Shown here: piece after piece, positions 34,301 to 41,362 of the stretch | How positions within the stretch are numbered: position 1 is the stretch's first letter | How the letters are laid out: every line of letters starts with the position of its first letter | Source: Streptomyces globisporus | GTDB lineage: Bacteria > Actinomycetota > Actinomycetes > Streptomycetales > Streptomycetaceae | Assembly: GCA_014649555.1 (NCBI GenBank) | Contig: BMTG01000005.1 | Coordinates: forward strand, 124,001-188,000 | Length of the DNA: 64,000 nucleotides | Direction: 5' to 3' | Notes under the pieces: model-generated | Database searches by the model: none | What the model was told of the DNA's origin: nothing | The model's input: the letters and a program-made list of their open reading frames with translations, nothing else | Translations under genes and position numbers: made by a program

Positions 34301-34865
34301 CGCCGCGCAGGACGGGGCGTCCGCCGAATTCCGGCGGAACGGGCCGGTGTGGCAGCTGCGGTGGGACGGGGTGACCGTGCACATCCCGGACGCCAAGGGC
34401 CTGCGGGACCTGCACAGCCTGCTGGGGCTGCCCGGCGCCGACGTCCCCGCCGTCCGGCTCCTCGCACCCGAGGGCGGGGACCTCGCCGTCGCAGCCGGGC
34501 AGTTCGGCGGCGATCCGGTGCTCGACGAGGAAGCCAAGCGCCGCTACAAGGAACACCTGGACCGGCTGGACGCCGAGATAGACCGCGCAGCCGCCCGGGA
34601 CGACACCCAGCAGGTGGAGAAGTACGGCCGGGAGCGGCAGGCCCTCCTCGACGAGCTGCGCACCGCGGCCGGGCTCGGCGGCCGGGCCCGTCGGCTGGGC
34701 GACCAGACCGAGCGGGCCCGGAAGACGGTCACCGCCCGGATCCGCGACACCCTGCGCAAGCTGGACACCCTGCACCCCGCGCTGGCCGCCCACCTCAAGG
34801 CCTCCGTGACGACCGGGACCACCTGCGCCTACCGCCCCGAGCACTCCCCCGACTGGCGGCTCTGA
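31335..34865 (+). CDS. Large signalling ATPase (AAA_16/STAND-type), no LuxR domain
   Basis: The 1,176-residue protein begins with an AAA_16-type NTPase. Walker A is GEAGIGKST at residues 34-42 and Walker B is LVVVLDDLHSAD at about 175-186, with a winged-helix-like part (LLTSAALLGREFRRQVLAV) after it. A long helical, TPR-like region runs from about 390 to 900. A low-complexity Ala/Pro/Gly linker (about 915-1000) leads to a C-terminal module VWQLRWDGVTVHIPDAKGLR...ARKTVTARIRDTLRKLDTLHPALAAHLKA. The layout is that of LAL-type regulators, but a LuxR helix-turn-helix is missing; the conserved last module is seen in other actinobacterial ATPases and may bind DNA or a partner. The ATG at 31335 was chosen because homology starts at LFGRDHPAGVL. 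Confidence 0.82.
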   Translation: MTPALFGRDHPAGVLRSEIARATDSHGGLVLVTGEAGIGKSTLVTDAAHEARRRGALVVGGSCWDSDNTPGYWPWVQILRGLRRSATATEWAAAQEASDGRLAVLLGDPAAVATGGPHGGEPGAEAGAPGDTGPTGGDWTGGGPPGWGSSEGAEAFGVFDAVTTALVTVSQSRPLVVVLDDLHSADPASLRLLEFAAQHAWFERLLLIGTYRDVEVEAPGHPLQQLILPLVSRAAATLTLTGLGRDEVGALMTVTTGREPAPQLVDEVHRRTGGNPFFVEQTARLWHSGSPVSTIPPGVREAVRQRLALLPEPVVSLLTSAALLGREFRRQVLAVVHGAPVPHVDRLLESAVVARVVGPRPSGQYAFAHDLLRETLYASLDDAEARERHAAAVRALDAHGGLGDAVPPGALARHAHLAGDALERDRRLDLLLAAARYASGRLADEEAAGHYRRALAVASDESGAAGRGPDLRRAVLIGLDLAGQLRHAGESAEAQRLLDGAVARARELDDPELLGRVAITLHGDGFLGGPGVSTKGLLAEAHRRITGKEGQESLSDDRLAQELAINFMALARSGSDDEALVFSLWARHDSVWGLGSAVERLGLTDEMTVVGRRTQHNDMEMHAASMRWVALLELGDPAFLDQFRTFVRLAELTALPRFALGIAVDTSLIASLQGRFAEASTALADDALAPENNDHAVFGFMAHHLRWALHLLQGHFAEAEEVLAELPASGYPHPGLLEAITAVEQGDATPALRLIAEHADRAAPYPRAFMPLWLRLLAQTAALTGDPRLIARAEDELTPFTGQWVVSLYGCDISGPVDLWLGMLAAARDDQDTAVAAFAEAAASSDRLGARPWAVRARLCLAHSLLARSDAGDGSFAGDADRARRLLGEVAREAGELALDHMETEASALRATPPLAGSATASAVTAALAPATAASDASAATSVSRTQGPDTDPSGSGAGGGVAAVPGREKAAAEPGRERAAAPPGPDTAAAQDGASAEFRRNGPVWQLRWDGVTVHIPDAKGLRDLHSLLGLPGADVPAVRLLAPEGGDLAVAAGQFGGDPVLDEEAKRRYKEHLDRLDAEIDRAAARDDTQQVEKYGRERQALLDELRTAAGLGGRARRLGDQTERARKTVTARIRDTLRKLDTLHPALAAHLKASVTTGTTCAYRPEHSPDWRL

Positions 34866-34892
34866 CCCGCACCCCAGCGCCCTCCGGAGCGC

Positions 34893-34925
34893 CCGGCCCG
34901 GCCGTTCGCCCCACGACCGGGCCGG
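34893..34925. terminator. Hairpin between the large ATPase gene and the MerR-PP2C gene
   Basis: CCGGCCCGG and CCGGGCCGG can pair around a 15-base loop in the 96-base convergent spacer. It is a plausible but weak terminator. Confidence 0.4.
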
Positions 34926-34961
34926 CCCCCGGGCCCGCCGTCCGCCCGGCGGCTCTGCCTC

Positions 34962-36209
34962 TCACTCCTCGACGACCACGTCGGCCACGACACAGGCCAC
35001 GTTGTCCGGCCCGCCCGCCTCGCGGGCCAGTCCGGCCAACCGGCGCACCGCCTCCTGCGGGTCGTCCGCCGCGACGACCGCCGCCCGCAGATCCGCCGCC
35101 TCCACCACCGCCGACAGTCCGTCCGAGCACAGCAGATAGCGGTCCCCCGCCAGCACCTCCCGCAGGCGGACGTCCGCGCGGCACGCCACGGCCACCGCAC
35201 CCGGCCGCGCCTCTCCGACCAGCGCCTTCAGCAGCAGGGCCGGCCCCGGGTGCGAAGCGGCCTCCTCCGGGCTCAGCGAACCGTCGTCGATCATCGACTG
35301 GACCAGGCTGTGGTCGTGCGTGATCCGGAACAGCTCCCCGCCCCGCAGCAGATAGGCCCGCGAGTCCCCTATGTGCACGAGCCCGAGCCGCGATCCGGTC
35401 CAGAGCATCGCGGTGAGCGTGGTCCCCGAACCGTCCGGATCCGCACAGGGCGCCACCGCGTCCCGGACCGCCCGCGCGGCCGAATCTGCCGTTTCCTCCA
35501 AGGCGTTCAGCAGATCCGCGGCGGACAGCGCACCGTCCCGGCCCCACGTGGACGGCTGGAGCGCCTCGATCGCCGCAGCACTCGCCTCGGCCCCGCCCTC
35601 CCCGAAACCGTCGGCGACCGCCAGCAGCCGGGGCCCCGCGAACGCCGCGTCCTGGTTCGCCGTACGCACCACCCCGATATCGGTCAGCGCGGCGCACCGG
35701 ATCGCAAGCGCCACCGCCCCCGGCCCGCCCGGCGCTCCGAGCCCACCCGGAACGCCGAGACCGGCCGGAACTCCCGCACTGCCCGCGCTCCCCGAACTTC
35801 CCGTGTTCTCCGCGCTGTCCGGCATCCGCGACATCGTCCTGCCCTCCGCTGACAGATGGTCGACGAGGTACATCGCCAGATCGCGCCGGGCCGCCGTCTC
35901 GGCCTCCACCCGCGCCCAGTAGGCCCGGATCTCCACGGCCGCGGCACCCGCGTCGAGCGCCACCACCCGGCCGATCCGGTTCAGCGGCATGCCGATCCTG
36001 CGCAGCCACGCCACGAGCCGGGCCCCCTCCACCTGCGCCGGGTCGTAGTACCGGTAGCCGTTCACCGGGTCGACCAGGGCGGGCCGGAGCAGGCCCAGTT
36101 CGTCGTAGCGCCGGAGCGCCTTGGCGGAAAGCCGGGACAGCCGGGCGAACTCACCGATCGTCACCAGTTCCCCGCTCTCGGCGCCCACCGGACGGCCTTC
36201 GCGTTCCAC
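34962..36209 (-). CDS. MerR-type DNA-binding domain fused to a PP2C phosphatase
   Basis: The 415-residue protein has a MerR helix-turn-helix at residues 16-85 (LVTIGEFARLSRLSAKALRRYDELGLLRPALVDPVNGYRYYDP). A helical and Gly/Ala/Pro-rich linker follows, then a PP2C Ser/Thr phosphatase domain from about 170. The metal-binding motifs are intact: GVVRTANQDA, LLAVADGFGEGG, GTTLTAMLW, VHIGDSRAYLLR, LCSDGLSAVV and GGPDNVACVV. The GTG start at 36209 follows CGAGGAGGTACGGG. The fusion suggests a regulator whose DNA-binding part controls, or is controlled by, protein dephosphorylation. Its target promoter and substrate are unknown. Confidence 0.9.
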   Translation of the reverse strand: MEREGRPVGAESGELVTIGEFARLSRLSAKALRRYDELGLLRPALVDPVNGYRYYDPAQVEGARLVAWLRRIGMPLNRIGRVVALDAGAAAVEIRAYWARVEAETAARRDLAMYLVDHLSAEGRTMSRMPDSAENTGSSGSAGSAGVPAGLGVPGGLGAPGGPGAVALAIRCAALTDIGVVRTANQDAAFAGPRLLAVADGFGEGGAEASAAAIEALQPSTWGRDGALSAADLLNALEETADSAARAVRDAVAPCADPDGSGTTLTAMLWTGSRLGLVHIGDSRAYLLRGGELFRITHDHSLVQSMIDDGSLSPEEAASHPGPALLLKALVGEARPGAVAVACRADVRLREVLAGDRYLLCSDGLSAVVEAADLRAAVVAADDPQEAVRRLAGLAREAGGPDNVACVVADVVVEE

Positions 36210-36359
36210 CCCGTACCTCCTCGTACCGGGCGCCTTCCGCCCGGCCCCACCGATGCTGGGGCTTTCCCCGCGGGGAAGGTCAAGGATGCTGGGGCGGACG
36301 CTGCCGGGGCACACCGGCGGGCGCGCCCGGGATCCCCTTGTGACCGCGCCCGCCGTCGG

Positions 36360-37217
36360 TCACTTGCGGTTGTACAGCCGCATCGTCACCACACCGAAGA
36401 CCGCCATGAGCACCCCGGCCCACCCCAGCGACCAGCCGATCGCGGCGGCCGGCCAGTTGCCCGCCATCAGCTCGCGCACCGCCGTGGCGAGGTGGGTGAC
36501 CGGGCTGTTGTTCACGAAGGCCTGAAGCCAGCCCGGCATCGTCTTCGGGTCGACGAAGACGTTGCTGAGAAAGGTCAGCGGGAAGATCACCATCATGCTG
36601 ACGCCCATCACCGACTTCTCGGAGCGCAGCAGCAGACCGAACATGGTCCAGATCCAGGAGAACGCGAACGAGAACACGATCAGCAGCGCGACGCCCGCCA
36701 GCACTCCGAGCACACCGCCCTCGGGGCGGAACCCGATGAGCATGCCGATGGAGAGCATGACCGCCGACGCCAGCAGATAGCGCAGGACGTCGCCGAGCAG
36801 ATAGCCGACCATCGGCGCGGGCCGCCAGATCGGCAGCGTGCGGAACCGGTCGAAGACGCCCTTGGCGATGTCCGTGTTCACCGCGACACCCGTGTACATC
36901 GTGATCATCACGACGCTCATCACCATGATGCCGGGCAGCAGGAACTGGATGTACTCCTCCGTGGAGCCGGCCAGCGCCCCTCCGAAGAGGTACGTGTACA
37001 TCAGGACCAGCATGATCGGGAAAGCCGTCACATCGAAGAGCTGGTCCGGCACATGCTTGATCTTCAGCATGGCGCGCCAGCCGAAGGTCAGCGACGCCGA
37101 CAGGGCGCTGGGCCTCGGCGGGCGGTCCTGGCCCACCAGAAGCGCGGAGAGACGCTCCTGGTCGGGCGCGGCGAGCTCGACGTCCTCGGGCGCCGTCTTG
37201 GCGGTCGCGGTGCTCAT
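36360..37217 (-). CDS. ABC-2 exporter permease (DrrB-like)
   Basis: The 285-residue membrane protein has six predicted segments, for example [48 protein letters not shown] and [20 protein letters not shown], with a cytosolic N-terminal tail of about 45 residues. It carries the ABC-2 type signature [33 protein letters not shown]. Its ATG overlaps the stop of the ATPase gene (ATGA), so the two subunits are coupled. Related pairs export antibiotics such as daunorubicin; the substrate here is unknown. Confidence 0.93.
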   Translation of the reverse strand: MSTATAKTAPEDVELAAPDQERLSALLVGQDRPPRPSALSASLTFGWRAMLKIKHVPDQLFDVTAFPIMLVLMYTYLFGGALAGSTEEYIQFLLPGIMVMSVVMITMYTGVAVNTDIAKGVFDRFRTLPIWRPAPMVGYLLGDVLRYLLASAVMLSIGMLIGFRPEGGVLGVLAGVALLIVFSFAFSWIWTMFGLLLRSEKSVMGVSMMVIFPLTFLSNVFVDPKTMPGWLQAFVNNSPVTHLATAVRELMAGNWPAAAIGWSLGWAGVLMAVFGVVTMRLYNRK

Positions 37218-38185
37218 GCCGCCACTCCCTTCTTGTCCGTGAGTGCGAGGAAGACCTCGTCGAGGCTGGGCTGTCCCAGCGAGAAGTTGTCGACCGTGAT
37301 GCCGCACCGGGCCAACTCGGCCAGGGCACGCCCGGCGTGCTCCGCCGCGCCCTGCTCGGTGGTCTGCCCGTCGACCCGGGCGGTCAGCGCCACCGGATCC
37401 GCGTCCAGCTGGACGTCCGTGTTCAGCGCGAGCGCCAGCACCCGCTGTGCATCGGCCCGCTGATCGGCGTTCCGCAGCCGCAGATGGACGGTTCCGGCGC
37501 CGACGGAGGCCTTGAGCTCGCCCTTGGTGCCCTCGGCGATGACCTTGCCGTGGTCGATCACCGCGATCCGGGAGGCCAGCTGGTCGGCCTCGTCCAGATA
37601 CTGGGTGGTCAGCAGGACCGTGGTGCCGCGGGCGACGACCGCCCGCACGATGTCCCACACCTGGTTGCGGCTGCGGGGGTCGAGTCCGGTGGTCGGCTCG
37701 TCCAGGAACAGCACGTCCGGGGTGTTCAGGATGGATGCGGCGATGTCGATGCGCCGCCGCATGCCTCCCGAGTAGTTCTTCACCTGCTTGCCCGCCGCCT
37801 CGCTCAGCCCGAACCCGTCGAGCAGCTGCTCCGCCCGGTCCCGGGACGCCGGCTTGGAGTGGCCGAGCAGCCGGGCGAGCAGGACGAGGTTCTCCGTGCC
37901 GGTCAGGTCCTCGTCCACCGAGGCGTACTGGCCGGTCAGGCTGACCCGGCTGCGGACCGCGTCGGCGTCCTTCACGACGTCCTTGCCGAAGATCCGGGCC
38001 GAGCCGGCGTCGGGGCGCAGCAGAGTCGCGAGCATGCGGACGGCGGTGGTCTTGCCGGCGCCGTTGGGTCCGAGGACGCCGTAGACGGTGCCCGTGGGGA
38101 CCGCGAGGTCGATGCCGTCCACCGCGCGGTTGTCGCCGAAGACCTTCACCAGCCCCGTGGTCTCGATGGCCAGTTCAGTACTCAT
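37214..38185 (-). CDS. ABC exporter ATP-binding protein (DrrA-like)
   Basis: The 323-residue ATPase has Walker [10 protein letters not shown], the signature [15 protein letters not shown] and Walker [24 protein letters not shown], with the C-terminal DrrA extension ([22 protein letters not shown] to [14 protein letters not shown]). It starts at ATG 38185 after CACCAAGGAATG and is followed by the permease gene with a 4-base overlap. A flavodoxin-like FMN reductase gene lies 104 bases upstream on the same strand, so a common transcript is possible. Confidence 0.94.
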   Translation of the reverse strand: MSTELAIETTGLVKVFGDNRAVDGIDLAVPTGTVYGVLGPNGAGKTTAVRMLATLLRPDAGSARIFGKDVVKDADAVRSRVSLTGQYASVDEDLTGTENLVLLARLLGHSKPASRDRAEQLLDGFGLSEAAGKQVKNYSGGMRRRIDIAASILNTPDVLFLDEPTTGLDPRSRNQVWDIVRAVVARGTTVLLTTQYLDEADQLASRIAVIDHGKVIAEGTKGELKASVGAGTVHLRLRNADQRADAQRVLALALNTDVQLDADPVALTARVDGQTTEQGAAEHAGRALAELARCGITVDNFSLGQPSLDEVFLALTDKKGVAA

Positions 38186-38289
38186 GATCCATTCCTTGGT
38201 GGTCGTCGGTGGAAGTCGATGATCCGCGTCTGTGATCCGCGCCCTGCTCCGGCTGTTCGTGCGACGGAGCCGCTCATGAGGCGCAGGGG

Positions 38290-38859
38290 TCATGAGACGT
38301 AGGGGCGGACGGCGCGCGCCTCGCGCAGGGCCCAGCCCCACCAGCCGAGCTGGTCGAGCATGAGACCCACGGACCGGTCCCGTCCGGTGTCGCCGGGGTG
38401 TCCCTCCAGCGGCTGCTGGAGGATGTCGAGCGCGACCCCGTTCCTCAGGGTCACCGTGTGCAGCTCGGTGAAGACCGAACGCAGCTGCTCCACGGCGTAC
38501 AGCCCGGCGGAACCGTGTCCGTAGCTCACGAAGGCGACCGGCTTGGTCTGCCACTCGTCGTAGGCGAAGTCGATGGCCTGCTTCAGGGAGGCGGGGAACG
38601 AGCGGTTGTACTCGGGGGTGACGACGACGAAGGCCTCGGCCCTGGCGATCTCGTCGGTGAACTCCGTCATCTGGCCGGTCGCCCGCCCCGGGTAGTGCAC
38701 GGGAAAGTCGAAATCGGCGAGGTCGAGCACGGCGAGCTCCAGCTCGCTCCGGTGCCGGGCACGCTCCATGAACCAGCGGCCGACCGCATCGCCGATGCGG
38801 CCCTCACGGGTACTGCCGATGATCACCGCTACCCGCAGCGGAGCGCTGTCCGTCGTCAT
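38290..38859 (-). CDS. NADPH-dependent FMN reductase (flavodoxin-like)
   Basis: The 189-residue protein has the FMN loop [19 protein letters not shown] and the second loop [26 protein letters not shown], typical of the NADPH:FMN/azo/chromate reductase family, and [17 protein letters not shown]. It reduces FMN or quinones. It lies upstream of the DrrAB-type exporter, which may point to a redox-active compound as exporter substrate; this is inference. The 33-base palindrome at 38907-38939 lies upstream and ends the preceding transcript. Confidence 0.92.
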   Translation of the reverse strand: MTTDSAPLRVAVIIGSTREGRIGDAVGRWFMERARHRSELELAVLDLADFDFPVHYPGRATGQMTEFTDEIARAEAFVVVTPEYNRSFPASLKQAIDFAYDEWQTKPVAFVSYGHGSAGLYAVEQLRSVFTELHTVTLRNGVALDILQQPLEGHPGDTGRDRSVGLMLDQLGWWGWALREARAVRPYVS

Positions 38860-38906
38860 CGCTCGTTCCTCCTCCCGCTCTCACCTCTTGGGCGCGAGGC
38901 GGAGAG

Positions 38907-38939
38907 GCGCGGCCGCCAGATTGAATCTGGCGGCCGCGC
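38907..38939. terminator. Long palindrome between the membrane-protein gene and the FMN reductase gene
   Basis: The arm GCGCGGCCGCCAGATT is followed, after a single central G, by its exact complement. The minimal hairpin loop opens a few A/T pairs. It lies downstream of the membrane-protein gene that ends at 39011 on the minus strand and upstream of the FMN reductase, as expected for a terminator. Confidence 0.8.
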
Positions 38940-38956
38940 TCACGGTCGGAGAAGAT

Positions 38957-39028
38957 CGGGACGCCCGACGGGCTTCAGGTCTCCCGCGAGTACGGGACGC
39001 CCGACGGGCTTCAGGTCTCCCGCGAGTA
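38957..39028. repeat. 36-bp perfect tandem duplication over the 3' end of a membrane-protein gene
   Basis: The 36-base unit (CGGGACGCCCGACGGGCTTC followed by AGGTCTCCCGCGAGTA) is present twice without interruption, at 38957-38992 and 38993-39028. On the minus strand it encodes the last residues YSRET and the stop codon of the upstream gene, so the second copy lies in the 3' untranslated part. Confidence 0.92.
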
Positions 39029-39418
39029 GAGGTAGTAGTACGACACGACGAGGACGCCCGCCCCGACGGCCAGCCCCAGGCCGGTCGACCGCAGCACGCT
39101 GGTATCGGTGAGGCTCACCAGGAAGCCGATCGCGCACGCGGTCAGCGCGCCGTAGGCGGCGGCCCGCAGCTCGCGGGGCAGCGAGCGCTGGATCCGGCCC
39201 AGCGCGAAGCAGAGGGCCGCCAGAGCGACCCCGGAGACGAGGCCGAGCAGGACCTGGCCGCCGGTGCTGGGACCGCCGTCGCGGCGGATGAACGCCGCGT
39301 AGAACCCGTAGATCACGCCGAGCACCAGAGGCAGTGCCCAGGCGAGCGGGGTGTGGTGACGGGTCCGCGCATGGGCGCGGGCCCCCCTTCGGCCGGGCAT
39401 GGCTGCGTGTGTGGCCAT
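39011..39418 (-). CDS. Small integral membrane protein
   Basis: The 135-residue protein starts with an Arg-rich cytoplasmic tail (ATHAAMPGRRGARAHARTRHH). Four predicted membrane segments follow: PLAWALPLVLGVIYGFYAAFI, GQVLLGLVSGVALAALCFALG, AAAYGALTACAIGFLVSLT and TGLGLAVGAGVLVVSYYYLY. I do not recognise a function. The ATG at 39418 follows GGAAGGAGCTGTCCCG, a strong ribosome-binding site. Its last codons lie within a 36-bp duplication. It diverges from a larger membrane-protein gene. Confidence 0.82.
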   Translation of the reverse strand: MATHAAMPGRRGARAHARTRHHTPLAWALPLVLGVIYGFYAAFIRRDGGPSTGGQVLLGLVSGVALAALCFALGRIQRSLPRELRAAAYGALTACAIGFLVSLTDTSVLRSTGLGLAVGAGVLVVSYYYLYSRET

Positions 39419-39548
39419 CGGGACAGCTCCTTCCGTCGCCCCCGTCGCGCGCCCCCGTTTCTCCAGAGCACACCCGACCGCGCCGCCCGGCAACTCGAAT
39501 GGCGTACGGTCCGGAGCGGCCCGGCTCCGGACGGGATTGTCTGGAGGA

Positions 39549-40478
39549 GTGCGGACCTCTTCCTCGCCCACCTCCCCGACTCCGTCGCCCGCCCCGGCCT
39601 CGGCGATCTCGGCGATCCCGGCGGCACTCTCGGCGGTCCTGCTCGTCCTGCTCGCCGTCCTCGTGCCGCTGAGCGCGCTCTCCGCCTGGGTCGACCTGGA
39701 GATCGACGACACCGACCGGTACGTCGCCGCCGTGTCCCCGCTCTCCTCCGACCCGGCGGTCCAGGCCACCGTCACGGACCTGGTCACCGAGGAGGCGATG
39801 CGGCGGATCGATCTCGGTCCGCTCCAGGACACGGTCCGGGAGTTCCTGCACGAGACCGTGCGGTCGTTCACCACCACCGAGGCCTTCCGCGACGCCTGGG
39901 ACACCGCGAACCGTGTCGCCCACCAGGCGGTGAAGGCCGCCCTGGGCGGCGACAGCGGACAGGCCGTCACGATCGATCTGGCCCCGGTGATCGACCAGGT
40001 CAAGCAGGACCTGGTGCGCGACGGGGTGCCGTTCGCGGACCAGATCCCCGTCGAGCGGACGGAGATCACGCTGCTCGGCCCCGGCCAGGCCGACGAACTC
40101 CGGGACTCGTTCCGCTGGCTCCGCTACTGCAGCATCTGGCCGGCCGTCGCCACGCTGGTGCTCCTCGTCCTGGTCGTGGGCACCGCGACCGTACGGGGTG
40201 GGCTGCGGGCCGGGTTGTGGGCCACCGCCATCGTGGGCGCGGGGTTCGTGCTCGGTGCGATCGTGCTCCGGGTACTGGTCGCGGTCGGCCGCGGCCGGGT
40301 GCTGGACGAGGTGCCGGGCGGCGACCGGGACGCGGCCGCCGCGGTCGTCGACGCCCTGACCGCCTCACTGCGGACCACGGTGTGGTGGGTGCTGGCGGTC
40401 GGTGCGGTCCTGCTGGTGGGAGCGGTGCTGGCCCGGGTGCTCCTGCGGCGCCGGAGGACCCGGGCCGACGTGCGATGA
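39549..40478 (+). CDS. Hypothetical membrane protein with extracytoplasmic domain
   Basis: The roughly 309-residue protein has one membrane segment near residue 25-50 (AALSAVLLVLLAVLVPLSALSAW). An outside domain of about 150 residues follows (WVDLEIDDTDRYVAAVSPLSSDPAVQATVTDLVTEEAM, LAPVIDQVKQDLVRDGVPFADQ). Three C-terminal segments follow from about residue 195, and an Arg-rich tail. This resembles a recurrent actinobacterial membrane-protein type of unknown function. The GTG at 39549 directly follows GGAGGA, too close to be an ideal ribosome-binding site, so the exact start is uncertain. Confidence 0.75.
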   Translation: MRTSSSPTSPTPSPAPASAISAIPAALSAVLLVLLAVLVPLSALSAWVDLEIDDTDRYVAAVSPLSSDPAVQATVTDLVTEEAMRRIDLGPLQDTVREFLHETVRSFTTTEAFRDAWDTANRVAHQAVKAALGGDSGQAVTIDLAPVIDQVKQDLVRDGVPFADQIPVERTEITLLGPGQADELRDSFRWLRYCSIWPAVATLVLLVLVVGTATVRGGLRAGLWATAIVGAGFVLGAIVLRVLVAVGRGRVLDEVPGGDRDAAAAVVDALTASLRTTVWWVLAVGAVLLVGAVLARVLLRRRRTRADVR

Positions 40479-40556
40479 GGCGATGCCCGGGTGAGAGTGG
40501 GATCCGGGAGGGCCACCGAGCGACGACCGCCGCCGAACGAACCCGAAAGAGGCGTC

Positions 40557-40802
40557 ATGGCCGACAGCGACATCTTCGAGAACATCGACGAACTGGTCTC
40601 CGAGGAGCGCGACCTGCGCGACCGCTCCGTGGCGAAGATGGGCCTGTCCACGGACGAGAAGGCCCGGCTGCGGGCGGTGGAGGTCCAGCTCGACCAGTGC
40701 TGGGACCTGCTGCGTCGGCGGCGGGCGCTCAGCGAGTACGGCGAGGATCCCTCGACGGCGAAGGTCCGCCCCGCCGACGAGGTGGAGGGGTACCAGAGCT
40801 GA
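40557..40802 (+). CDS. DUF2630 family protein
   Basis: The 81-residue acidic/basic helical protein reads DSDIFENIDELVSEERDLRDR, then LSTDEKARLRAVEVQLDQCWDLLRRRRAL, then a short tail with RPADEVEGYQS. This matches the small actinobacterial DUF2630 family; the function is unknown. The ATG at 40557 follows GAAAGAGGCGTC. A parS site begins 7 bases after the stop codon. Confidence 0.88.
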   Translation: MADSDIFENIDELVSEERDLRDRSVAKMGLSTDEKARLRAVEVQLDQCWDLLRRRRALSEYGEDPSTAKVRPADEVEGYQS

Positions 40803-40808
40803 CCCGGT

Positions 40809-40824
40809 GTTTCACGTGAAACAC
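40809..40824. promoter_or_regulatory. parS: parS site (ParB binding), perfect
   Basis: TGTTTCACGTGAAACA is identical to the Streptomyces parS consensus. The symmetry extends outward to 40804-40829 (CCCGG on the left and CCGGG on the right). It lies in the convergent spacer between the DUF2630 gene and the S4-domain gene. ParB binds such sites, which cluster around oriC, to organise and segregate the origin region. Confidence 0.95.
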
Positions 40825-40847
40825 CGGGCCGGGGTTCCGCCGTGGCC

Positions 40848-41249
40848 TCAGCTCTCCGGCGAGCGGCCCTGAAGTCGTTCCATCTCCCGGCGGTCGCGCT
40901 TGGTCGGGCGGCCCGCGCCCCGGTCCCGTACGGGCACCTGGATCGCGATCTCACGGGGCGGCGGGGGCGGGCTGTTGTCGACGAAGCACTCCACGGCCAC
41001 CGGTGGGCCGACCCGCTTCTTCACGATCTTCGAGACGACGACCACCCGGTCCCGTCCCGCGTGCCGGAGCCGCACCTCGTCGCCGACGCGGACGGCCTGT
41101 GCGGGCTTGGCCCGGTCGCCGCCGACCTTCACATGTCCCGCCCGGCAGGCGGCGGCCGCCTGGGCACGGGTCTTCGTCAGCCGGACCGACCAGATCCACA
41201 CGTCGACCCGGACGCTTCCTTCCGCCTGCGGCGCGTCACCGGAAACCAT
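40848..41249 (-). CDS. S4-domain RNA-binding protein (Hsp15-like)
   Basis: The 133-residue protein has an S4 domain, VRVDVWIWSVRLTKTRAQAAAACRAGHVKVGGDRAKPAQAVRVGDEVRL. A basic/Pro-rich tail ends in RPTKRDRREMERLQGRSPES. This is the Hsp15 (HslR) arrangement; Hsp15 binds 50S subunits carrying nascent chains after heat shock. The ATG at 41249 (MVSGDAPQ) was chosen because homology begins just after it and an upstream reading would enter a simple repeat. The ribosome-binding site is weak (GAAGAC). Confidence 0.88.
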   Translation of the reverse strand: MVSGDAPQAEGSVRVDVWIWSVRLTKTRAQAAAACRAGHVKVGGDRAKPAQAVRVGDEVRLRHAGRDRVVVVSKIVKKRVGPPVAVECFVDNSPPPPPREIAIQVPVRDRGAGRPTKRDRREMERLQGRSPES

Positions 41250-41320
41250 GTCTTCGACTCTAATGCGGACCGGGCGGCGGGCGAGAGGCAATAAGCCCCC
41301 GCCTGCCGCCCGGCCTCCTG

Positions 41321-41355
41321 CTTCCTGCTTCCTGCTTCCTGCTTCCTGCTTCCTG
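41321..41355. repeat. Heptanucleotide tandem repeat (CTTCCTG)5
   Basis: Five perfect copies of CTTCCTG, preceded by a partial copy, fill 35 bases between the PhoX stop codon and the S4-domain gene. Copy number in such simple repeats changes readily. It lies about 75 bases upstream of the S4-domain start. Confidence 0.92.
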
Positions 41356-41362
41356 CCGGACC

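Noticed and set aside
36360-37658. A longer permease frame extending through the ABC ATPase gene.
   Set aside because: The added N-terminal part is an out-of-frame reading of the ATPase. The real start is the ATG at 37217 overlapping the ATPase stop.
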